From JBCCFW01 sp039029535 (GTDB taxonomy: Bacteria; Acidobacteriota; JBCCFW01), in the NCBI GenBank assembly GCA_039029535.1, contig JBCCFW010000025.1, forward strand, positions 1 to 60,778: a stretch of DNA of 60,778 nt, given 5' to 3'. Position numbers and translations under genes: made by a program. Below, one piece after another: positions 54,117 through 60,778 of the stretch; position 1 is the first letter of the stretch; each line of letters opens with the position of its first letter. A model generated the notes under the pieces. It was given only the letters and a program-made list of their open reading frames with translations, did not search any database and had not been told where the DNA came from.

Positions 54117-54959
54117 CTATTCGGTCTCTTCCGGACGCGGAGGCAGTGCGGGCAGCTCGAAGACGCCCGGGGTCGGCCGTGGAGCGAGGTCGAGGGTCGC
54201 GTACCGCTCGAAGACCTGATGATCTCCCTGCTCGAAGTAGGTCTGCTGCGTCCGCTGGACCGGAAGCAGGCTCTGCTGGTCGATCCACAGCGTCGCTGAC
54301 GCGCTCACGCGGCCCTGGACTACGGTGTCGAAGGAAATGGTCCAGCAGTTGCGGCCGTCGATCTCCTCGTCGGCGCCGAGCGTGAACTCCCTGGGGATGA
54401 CCTCCTGAGCCATCCGGCCGGTGATGCGGTCGGGCGGCAGGTGGGCCTGAGTCACCAGCACGTGGTGCACCGCGCCGAGACGGAGGAAGGCGCGGATCAT
54501 CCCCGAGCGAAGGAAGTCGGGGACGTGACGACGGGGCTTCTTCCGCCACGGACGCAGGTTCATCCGATCGCCGTTGGAGACGAAGCGGACGTCGGTGTCG
54601 CGGTTGCCCATCATCCCGCTGAACTCGAGAACCGCCTCGTTGCGGTCAGTCAGCAGGAGATGGCTGACCACGTCCATGGGGATGACGTTCTCGCCGACGA
54701 TTTCCGCGACCGCCTCGACGCCGGGGGCGTCGAGCATCTTGCGCTCGGTCACGTAGAAGAGCTGCTGCGGGTCGGGACGGTCGTCACCCCAGGGGCGCTC
54801 GTCGTGGGTGACGGCGGGGGCCGTCGTCGCGGCGGGCTGCGTCGTGGTGGTGGTCGGCGTCTCGGCGACGTCGTCACCAGAGGGTGAGGAGCCACCGCAG
54901 GAGACGAGGGTGAGGGCGGCGAGCCCGAAGACGACCGAGGGCAGTGCGGGTGTTCTCAT
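54117..54959 (-). CDS. Lipoprotein, possible LolA/LppX-like or DUF2092-like fold
   Basis: 280 residues from ATG 54959 (GTG 54962 alternative). Lipobox TLVSCGG near residue 21, then a Thr-rich linker. The mature region looks like an outer-membrane-lipoprotein-sorting type beta sheet: RDTDVRFVSNGDRMNLRPW, EIDGRNCWTISFDT, then ASATLWIDQQSLLPVQRTQQ. Such proteins bind lipids or carry them between membranes. No clear partner in the window. Confidence 0.7.
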   Translation of the reverse strand: MRTPALPSVVFGLAALTLVSCGGSSPSGDDVAETPTTTTTQPAATTAPAVTHDERPWGDDRPDPQQLFYVTERKMLDAPGVEAVAEIVGENVIPMDVVSHLLLTDRNEAVLEFSGMMGNRDTDVRFVSNGDRMNLRPWRKKPRRHVPDFLRSGMIRAFLRLGAVHHVLVTQAHLPPDRITGRMAQEVIPREFTLGADEEIDGRNCWTISFDTVVQGRVSASATLWIDQQSLLPVQRTQQTYFEQGDHQVFERYATLDLAPRPTPGVFELPALPPRPEETE

Positions 54960-54983
54960 CACGACGATCCGGCAAGTGAGGCA

Positions 54984-56396
54984 TCAACGGAGGACGAGCA
55001 GGACGTAGACCACGGCGACCGCGAGCTGGAGCAGGGCGAAGGGCAGGGCGTGCTTGACGAACTGGGCGAAGCTCAGCTTCAGGCCTTGCCGATGAATGAT
55101 GGTGACGGCCACCAGGCTCGAGGCCGAGCCGATGGGCGTGAGGTTGCCGCCCAGGTTGGCACCGAACACCACCGCCCACCAGAGCGCGGAGTCCGCCGGC
55201 GTGCCGAGCCCCTGAAGGATCTTGGCGAGCATCGCCGCCAGCGGGATGTTGTCGGTGACCGAGGAGAAGCCGGCCGAGGCCACCAGCACGCTGGCCGGGC
55301 CGCCGATGTCTCCCAACCCGATGATCTTCTCGACCCCCTGGCCGATGAGCGCGAGGACCTGGGCGTGCTCCATGACGTGGATGACCACGAAGAGCGCCGC
55401 GAAGAAGGCGAGCAAGTCCCAGTCGAGAGCCTGGTAGTGACGGTCGGCCTCCGACTTGAAGCGCAAGAGCATGATGAGGGCGAACGCCAGGGCCACGAAG
55501 CCGAGGCCGAGGTCGGACACCCAGGGGAGGACCGAGCAGGTCGCCACCGTGATGATGAACAGCACGAGCATGGCCACGCCGAACCAGAAGAAGCCGGGGC
55601 TTTCGATGCCGTCGTTCTCGTCGAAGCCGGCCACCTTCTCGGCGGCCTCGTCACGCTCCTCCTGGTCGCGGAGGCCGTGGATGCCGAAGAGCTTGGCCCC
55701 GAGCAAGAGCGTGAGGATGGTGGCGACCACCACGAAGGGGGCGGCGGCCACGAAGAACTTCATGAAGCTGATCCCGGCGGCCCGACCCACGATGATGTTG
55801 GGCACCGAGCTGATGAGGGTCAGCAGGCCGCCGATGTTGGTGAGCAGCCCTTCGACGAGGAGGAAGCCCAGCAGCAGGCGCTCCCGGCCGAGACGCTTGA
55901 GCGACACGCCGGTGAGCGAGCCGACGATGATCATCGCGGTGACGTTGTTGAGCACCGCCGAGAAGATCACCGTCATCAGACCGTAGGCCCAGAGCAGCTT
56001 GCGTGGGTCGCCGCCGGAGGCCTTGGTGAGCTTGAGCGCGATCCAGGTGAACAGCCCCGACTTGCTGGTGAGGTCCACGAACAGGCTGGAGCCGAGGATG
56101 ATCGCGATGACACCCCAGTCGATGGCGGGGATGTAGACGGGGATGTTCAGCTTCTCGCCGAACACGTTCTCGATGGGGCCGAACGGGAGGAGATGGAAGG
56201 CCGCGCCGAGCAGCAGGCAGACCACCGCGTGGGCGCCGACGATGACCGACTTCTTGGCGTGGAGGACCTCCTCCAGGGCCAGGCAGACGATCATCGAGAC
56301 CAGCAGGCCCGTGAAGAGCAGGGTGGTCGAGAGGGGGACGGCACCGTGGCCGGCGCTCAGCAGGGCGGGGAGCAGCGTCGTCGTCATGGCGATCAC
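54984..56396 (-). CDS. NhaD/ArsB-type ion transporter
   Basis: About 470 residues from GTG 56396, overlapping the universal stress protein stop; ATG 56387 is an alternative. At least eleven hydrophobic segments. Ion transporter superfamily blocks: SAVLNNVTAMIIVGSLTGV and the C-terminal SVTDNIPLAAML with VVFGANLGGNLTPIGSASSL. These match Na+/H+ antiporters of the NhaD type and SLC13/ArsB relatives. The ion is not settled. The coupled universal stress protein may regulate it. Confidence 0.9.
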   Translation of the reverse strand: MIAMTTTLLPALLSAGHGAVPLSTTLLFTGLLVSMIVCLALEEVLHAKKSVIVGAHAVVCLLLGAAFHLLPFGPIENVFGEKLNIPVYIPAIDWGVIAIILGSSLFVDLTSKSGLFTWIALKLTKASGGDPRKLLWAYGLMTVIFSAVLNNVTAMIIVGSLTGVSLKRLGRERLLLGFLLVEGLLTNIGGLLTLISSVPNIIVGRAAGISFMKFFVAAAPFVVVATILTLLLGAKLFGIHGLRDQEERDEAAEKVAGFDENDGIESPGFFWFGVAMLVLFIITVATCSVLPWVSDLGLGFVALAFALIMLLRFKSEADRHYQALDWDLLAFFAALFVVIHVMEHAQVLALIGQGVEKIIGLGDIGGPASVLVASAGFSSVTDNIPLAAMLAKILQGLGTPADSALWWAVVFGANLGGNLTPIGSASSLVAVTIIHRQGLKLSFAQFVKHALPFALLQLAVAVVYVLLVLR

Positions 56397-57238
56397 AGCA
56401 TGAGGAGCGGGACGTCGCGGAGCTCGACGGCCAGCGGATGGGCGAGACCGTGCATGGCGAGCTGGTCGTCGTCCTTGGTGTTCATGACCACCAGGTCGGT
56501 CTCCCGCTCCTCGACCAGGCGACGGTGCTCGTCGAGGTGATGACCCAGCAGCACGACGCTCTCGATGTCGAAGCCGTGGCCGGCTTCCTTCAGGGCGCTG
56601 CGCCAGGAGTCGATGGCGTCCGCGGGCTCCTTGAGCACCTGACGTCGCAAGGTCTCCTCGGCGAGGTCGGTGTCGATCTCGGGGATGCGGCTGATGAGGT
56701 CGACGTAGCGACGGAAGGTCGCGGCGTCTTCGACGTGGGAGAGCGTCAGCCGACCGTCGGGGGCGGTGAAGGCAGCCGCGCAGTTGACGAGACGGTCGTC
56801 ACCGGTCAGGTGGTCGGTGAGGACCATGACCCGCGTCGTCGTGGCGGGGAGCTGCCTCTCGTCGGGATGGGGCAGGACGAGCACGGGGACGTCGGTGGCC
56901 TGGGTCAGGCACTCGAGCACGGTGCCCAGCGCGTGCATCGAGCTCACGACACCCTGGAGACCACGGTCGGCGCAGATGAGATCGGGCGGCGACTCCTCGA
57001 CCTCCTTCAGGAGCACGGGGAGGTCGGTCGGGCTCTCGGCCGTGCCGATCGTCCAGTGGGCGCCCCGGTCGGTCTCGAGCACGGCGAGGTAACTGCGGAG
57101 AGCGTCCAGCCGAGACTCACGGGCCTCGCCGCTGCGTCCGGTCACGAAGAGGATGCGCTCGAAGCGCACCTCCTCGGGGTGAGGCACGGGCTTGTCCGCG
57201 GCTCGAAAGACGCTCTCGAACTGGTCGATCTGAGTCAC
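56393..57238 (-). CDS. Universal stress protein with two UspA-like halves
   Basis: 281 residues with two weakly related halves (residues 27-125 and 133-281). The first has RILFVTGRSGEARESRLDALRSYLAVLE, the second VMVLTDHLTGDDRLVNCAAAFT, SVVLLGHHLDEHRRLVEERE and ETDLVVMNTKDDDQLAMHGLAHPLA. The glycine-rich ATP-binding motif is poorly kept, so nucleotide binding is uncertain. Overlaps the transporter gene and presumably modulates it. Confidence 0.8.
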   Translation of the reverse strand: MTQIDQFESVFRAADKPVPHPEEVRFERILFVTGRSGEARESRLDALRSYLAVLETDRGAHWTIGTAESPTDLPVLLKEVEESPPDLICADRGLQGVVSSMHALGTVLECLTQATDVPVLVLPHPDERQLPATTTRVMVLTDHLTGDDRLVNCAAAFTAPDGRLTLSHVEDAATFRRYVDLISRIPEIDTDLAEETLRRQVLKEPADAIDSWRSALKEAGHGFDIESVVLLGHHLDEHRRLVEERETDLVVMNTKDDDQLAMHGLAHPLAVELRDVPLLML

Positions 57239-57324
57239 GCCGAGGCTCCCGGGAGAAGGGCGCTCATGCTACCAGAAGGGCGTCGAGCCCACTCGGAGCC
57301 CCGGGCGTCGGCGCGGGCTATCGG

Positions 57325-57967
57325 TCAGCGAGCCTGAAGGCGCTGAAGACCGGCGGCCAGCAGGCCGAAGCAGGCCACGCCCGCCATGCTGGCGAGGAAG
57401 TCGCTGGCGGAGAAGCTCCGCGTCGGCATGACGGCCTTGGCCCGCTTCATTCACCAGTCTTCTACTGCGTGACCGGATCTGCTGGCTGCGAAGGGAGTTC
57501 TCGCCCCTCGGGTCCTCACCGTACGATTCAGTACGCCTCCGGCCCTCGCGGCTACGATCTCCCTTCTCGCCTGGCATTTCCGGCCACTCGCTACGAACAC
57601 TGGTGAATGAAGCGGGCTAGATGAGCTCGTCGGCCAGGACGCCCAAGGACACCAGGCCGAGGACTCCGAGAACGCCGAGACGACGCCCGAACGGACGGGC
57701 ATCGGTGAAGCCCAGCACGCAGGCGAAGGCGACCAGGCCCATCAGCACGAAGTGCCCGAAGAGATCCTTCCCGGGTAGCTCGTGTACCCACGCGGCGATC
57801 CATCGACGGGTCACCGGGATGGTGGCAGCGACGCTGATCCCGGCGACGGACAGCGACACCAGGATCGCGAAGACCCGACGCGTGCGCGTGCCGTCGGGCG
57901 CGCTCACGGTCGGGTCGTCGGGTTCTGGTGTGAGCTCAGTGATGGTCGCGCGGGTCCCAGGCTTCAC
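57325..57967 (-). pseudogene. VanZ-like gene interrupted by a 178-bp element
   Basis: The 5' part (57967 to 57617, 116 codons) encodes helices and LGLVSLGVLADELI, then stops at TAG two nucleotides into the inserted element. The sequence after the element (57438 downward to the stop at 57325) continues KAVMPTRSFSASDFLASMAG, the normal VanZ ending after DEL. Removing 57439-57619 would rejoin the frame. A short open frame starting at ATG 57450 inside the element could still give the last 41 residues. The start overlaps the upstream YejE stop by 32 bp. Confidence 0.8.
57440..57617. repeat. 178-bp inverted-repeat element, copy B
   Basis: Perfect 19-bp ends: GCCCGCTTCATTCACCAGT (57440-57458) and its exact complement (57599-57617). 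The reverse complement aligns end to end with copy A at 28705-28883. Inner helices: GAAGGGA with TCCCTTC, CGTAC with GTACG, and GTGGCCGG with CCGGTCAC. It interrupts a VanZ-like gene. No coding capacity of its own. Confidence 0.88.
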
Positions 57968-58970
57968 GCACGGCTTCCCCGATGAAGGTCGCGAGGAGAA
58001 GAGTGGTGAAGAGGGCGCCGAACGGGAAGACGATGAGCCACCAGTCGTCGAGGTTGCCCTGTCCCTGCTTGAACAGCTCGCCCCAGGACGGCGTGGGGGC
58101 CGGGAGACCGAAGCCGAGGAAGTCGAGCGAGGTCAGCGAGAAGAAGCCGTTGACCAGGGTGAAGGGGAAGAGCGTGATGACCGGGGTCATCGAGTTGCCG
58201 ACCACGTGTCGGAACAGCACCTTCCAGCGGGAAGCGCCGAGGGCGGTGGCGGCAGTGGCGTAGTCGCGGTTGCGCTCGCGCAGGACCTCGCCACGGACGT
58301 ACCGACTCATCCCGATCCAATAGAACATCAGCAGCACGAAGATGAGCAGCATGAAGTTCGGATCGATGATCGACGAGATCAGCACGACGACGTGCAGGAA
58401 GGGCAACGCCGACCAGATCTCGGTCGTGCGTTGACCGAGCAAGTCGGTCCAGCCTCCAAAGAAGCCCTGGATGGCGCCCACCACCATGCCCAGCGCCGTG
58501 GCCAGGATGGCCAGGGTGAGCGCGAAGCTCATCGATATGCGGAAGCCGTAGAGCAAGCGCGCCAGGATGTCGCGGCCCCGGTCGTCGGTGCCCATGGGGT
58601 GGGCCTTCCGCGGGGCGGCCGGTGGTCGGTCGCCCTTGATGCGGACGCTCTCCAGCGGCGAGTACGGGTGCAGCGGCATGATGATCGAGCCGCCGTTGGC
58701 CGCGAACTCTTCGTCCTCGGCCAGCGCACGGAAGTCGGTCTCGAGGTCGAACGATCCGCCGAAGAGGGTCTCCGGGTAGTACCGGTTGGTGATGGCGGGG
58801 AAGTAGCTGCTGCCCTCGTAGCTCACGAACAGCGGGCGGTTGCCCACGAAGAGCTCGCTGCCCAGGCTGGCCAGGTAGGCGAAGACGAGGACCCAGAGGG
58901 ACCACCAGCCCCGCTTGATCCGGCGGAACTTGGCGAGGCGACGCTGATTGATCGGGTTGAGCTTGAACAT
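57936..58970 (-). CDS. yejE: YejE-like peptide ABC transporter permease
   Basis: 344 residues. OppC-type permease with the YejE extra periplasmic region (residues about 50-130, YYPETLFGGSFDLETDF). Then come HPMGTDDRGRDILARLLYGF and the EAA-like loop (ATALGASRWKVLFRHVVGN). Four or more membrane segments follow. Part of the Yej oligopeptide importer. The downstream VanZ-like gene overlaps its end. Only 13 bp separate it from yejB. Confidence 0.92.
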   Translation of the reverse strand: MFKLNPINQRRLAKFRRIKRGWWSLWVLVFAYLASLGSELFVGNRPLFVSYEGSSYFPAITNRYYPETLFGGSFDLETDFRALAEDEEFAANGGSIIMPLHPYSPLESVRIKGDRPPAAPRKAHPMGTDDRGRDILARLLYGFRISMSFALTLAILATALGMVVGAIQGFFGGWTDLLGQRTTEIWSALPFLHVVVLISSIIDPNFMLLIFVLLMFYWIGMSRYVRGEVLRERNRDYATAATALGASRWKVLFRHVVGNSMTPVITLFPFTLVNGFFSLTSLDFLGFGLPAPTPSWGELFKQGQGNLDDWWLIVFPFGALFTTLLLATFIGEAVREAWDPRDHH

Positions 58971-58983
58971 CGTTTCCCCCGTC

Positions 58984-60018
58984 CTAGCGCGCGTCGAAGC
59001 TGATGCGAGGGTCGATGAGGACGTAGCAGATGTCGCTGATCAGGTTGCCCACCAGGGTGAGCACCGAGAGGATCATGATGACACCCAGGGTGACCGGATA
59101 GTCGCGGTTGCCCAGGGCTTCGTACGACATGTAGCTCATCCCGTTGATGTTGAAGACCACCTCGATGAGCAGGCTGCCCGCGACGAAGATGCCGAGGATG
59201 TTGCCGATGCCGGTGGCGACGGGGATGAGCGAGTTGCGGAGGGCGTGCTTGAACAGCACGGCCTTCGACGCGAGGCCCTTGGCCCGGGCGGTGCGGACGT
59301 AGTCCGACGCCAGGTTGTCGAGCATCGAGTTCTTCTGGAGCATCGTCAGCGTGGCGAAGCCGCCGATGAGGTAGCAGGTCAGCGGCAGGATCATGTGGTA
59401 GAGGTGATCCCAGATCCGACCGAAGAACGAGAAGCTGTCGTGGTCCGGTGACTTCAACCCCCCGAGCGGGAAGACGTCCCAGAAGCTTCCCCCTCCAAAC
59501 AGCACCAGCAGCAACATGCCCAGGGCGTAGTTCGGGATGGCGTACCCGGCAAAGACCAGCGCGGAGGTCGATGAGTCGAAGAACGACCGATGCCGGACCG
59601 CCTTGAGCACCCCGAGCGGGACGCAGATCAAGTAGGTCAGCAAGAACCCTGGTATGCCGAACTTCAGGGAGATTGGCACCTTGTCCATGATCATCCCGAA
59701 GACCGGCTTCTTGTAGGTGTAGCTCTTGCCGAAGTCGAGCCGCATCACCTTTCCGAGCCAGGTGAAGTACCGGACGATCAGCGGCTTGTCGAAGCCGTAG
59801 TACTTCTTGAGGTCTGCGATGGCCTCTTCGGTGAGCCCGCTGGCCACGCCGTCGGTGCCGCCTCCCTCCTGGCCACCGCCACCGCCGCCGCGCATCTGCT
59901 GGATGGCCTGCTCGATGGGTCCACCCGGGACCATGTTGATGAGGAAGAAGACCAGCACCGAGATCCCGATCATGGTCGGGATCATCAGGAGCAGACGACG
60001 AATGATGTAGGTGAACAC
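58984..60018 (-). CDS. yejB: YejB-like peptide ABC transporter permease
   Basis: 344 residues. OppB-type permease; the N-terminus MFTYIIRRLLLMIPTMIGIS, the MVPGGPIEQAIQQM block and the EAA loop (YVRTARAKGLASKAVLFKHA) are as in YejB. A Gly-rich insert (residues about 43-53) is unusual but tolerable. Forms the membrane pore with YejE. An ATPase subunit (YejF) is not in the window. Confidence 0.93.
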   Translation of the reverse strand: MFTYIIRRLLLMIPTMIGISVLVFFLINMVPGGPIEQAIQQMRGGGGGGQEGGGTDGVASGLTEEAIADLKKYYGFDKPLIVRYFTWLGKVMRLDFGKSYTYKKPVFGMIMDKVPISLKFGIPGFLLTYLICVPLGVLKAVRHRSFFDSSTSALVFAGYAIPNYALGMLLLVLFGGGSFWDVFPLGGLKSPDHDSFSFFGRIWDHLYHMILPLTCYLIGGFATLTMLQKNSMLDNLASDYVRTARAKGLASKAVLFKHALRNSLIPVATGIGNILGIFVAGSLLIEVVFNINGMSYMSYEALGNRDYPVTLGVIMILSVLTLVGNLISDICYVLIDPRISFDAR

Positions 60019-60061
60019 GGGCGGCCTCGAGCGCTACGAACGGAGTCCTGGGCGATCGATG

Positions 60062-60682
60062 TCAGTCGATCTTCCAGGTGGTGTGCTCCTCGGGGCGGCG
60101 CGGAACGTTGGTGTCGTTCTCGCGAGCCTCTGCGAGACGCTCGGCGCGGCCGTCCTCGTGCCACCACACCAGGAAAGCGGTGTTGCGGATGTCCTGGTTG
60201 GCGTAGGCCATCCACTCGGGCATGCCGAACTCGTCCCAGAACAGCACGCGGTAGAAGGCGGCGTACCAGTCGAGGATGTAGGGCTGCTCGTGGTAGAGGA
60301 TGGCGTCGATCTGGCGGATCAGCTCGATGCGCTTGTCGAGGTCGGGCTCTTCCTCGTACTCCTCGATGAGACGATCGACCTCGGCGTTCTGGAAGCGCGT
60401 GACGTTGTTGCTGTTGTCCTCATTGGCAGTGGAGGAGTGCCAGATGCCACGGGGCGAGGGGAAGGGAGTGGAGCCCCAGTTGGAGTAGACGACCTCGAAG
60501 TCTTTCTTCTCCATGACCTTGATCCAGGCGGCCGGCGCGATGAGCCGGAGGTTCATCTGGACGCCGTACTTGCGGAAGGTCTCCTGGATCGGCGTGTAGA
60601 CGCGGTCGGAGGTCGGATGGATGTAGATGAAGGTGAACTCGAGCCGCTGGCCGTCCTTCATGAGGATGCCGTCGGTGTCCTT
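60062..60682 (-). CDS. yejA: YejA-like peptide-binding protein, C-terminal part only
   Basis: Periplasmic solute-binding protein, family 5. The homologous part begins at KDTDGILMKDGQRLEFTF and continues through VYTPIQETFRKYGVQM, EVVYSNWGSTPFPSPRG and ILDWYAAFYRVLFWDEF to the stop at 60062. Upstream of 60682 the frame stays open to 60775 but no longer resembles the family, so the gene is broken or misjoined there. It leads the yejBE operon; a 43-bp gap precedes yejB. Confidence 0.82.
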   Translation of the reverse strand, partial: KDTDGILMKDGQRLEFTFIYIHPTSDRVYTPIQETFRKYGVQMNLRLIAPAAWIKVMEKKDFEVVYSNWGSTPFPSPRGIWHSSTANEDNSNNVTRFQNAEVDRLIEEYEEEPDLDKRIELIRQIDAILYHEQPYILDWYAAFYRVLFWDEFGMPEWMAYANQDIRNTAFLVWWHEDGRAERLAEARENDTNVPRRPEEHTTWKID

Positions 60683-60778
60683 AGATAGTAGCAAGGTTCG
60701 GATCTGGCTGGAGCTTGACAATCGCAGTGGCGATCCAGAGGCCGAAATCCGGCTGAGAACCCTGCGTGACATCACCCC
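60681..60778 (-). pseudogene. Unrelated partial reading frame at the right edge
   Basis: In another minus-strand frame the last 98 bp encode SQPDFGLWIATAIVKL and QPDPNLATI before TAA at 60683-60681. This looks protein-like and less G+C-rich than the rest. It meets the yejA fragment at 60682, suggesting an insertion boundary or contig-join point. Confidence 0.35.

Overview
The window is about 61 kb of high-GC (roughly two thirds G+C), gene-dense DNA from a Gram-negative bacterium. An outer membrane is implied by a TonB-dependent receptor, several signal-peptide proteins, a lipoprotein and a PEP-CTERM/exosortase pair. Carboxypeptidase-regulatory-domain repeats, an HmuS/CobN-type heme system and a retron with WGR/SWIM partners would suit Planctomycetota, Myxococcota or Acidobacteriota. 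The sequence alone does not settle the phylum. No rRNA, tRNA, CRISPR array or complete insertion sequence was seen.

198-12420 is a heme/iron acquisition locus. It encodes an ABC heme importer (HmuTUV), a membrane-anchored CobN-like HmuS with three small partners (ExbB/MotA-like protein, DUF2149-like protein, extra membrane protein), and a divergent TonB receptor whose N-terminus resembles a CbiX/SirB chelatase. Two Fur-box promoters with the same architecture control the halves. Two large secreted proteins follow (12417-17827).

17880-20289 is a small minus-strand operon (GNAT/FemAB-like, hemerythrin, arylamine N-acetyltransferase). 20416-27014 is an apparently complete retron: WGR-HEAT protein, winged-helix/SWIM protein, a foldable msr-msd RNA gene and a retron reverse transcriptase.

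27031-46546 is mostly metabolic and secreted-enzyme genes: SMI1/KNR4, aminotransferase, ROK kinase, amidohydrolase, lipase-maturation-factor protein, M23 and M1 peptidases, and pdxR-pdxS-pdxT for pyridoxal phosphate. It also holds a large carboxypeptidase-regulatory repeat protein and a two-gene deoxyribosyltransferase/possible nuclease cassette.

46603-54102 is a dedicated surface-anchoring module. A VIT-VWA protein with a PEP-CTERM tail is translationally coupled to an exosortase. Divergent from these are an OmpR-family regulator, its histidine kinase and a CreD-like membrane protein. A shared 16-bp operator-like motif occurs once between exosortase and regulator and twice before the CreD-like gene.

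54117-60778 carries a lipoprotein, an NhaD/ArsB-type transporter with a universal stress protein, a VanZ-like gene and a YejABE-type peptide importer cut off at the right edge. The VanZ-like gene is split by a 178-bp element. A diverged copy of this element lies at 28705-28883, and the two copies differ by compensatory changes in several predicted helices, so a conserved fold is likely.
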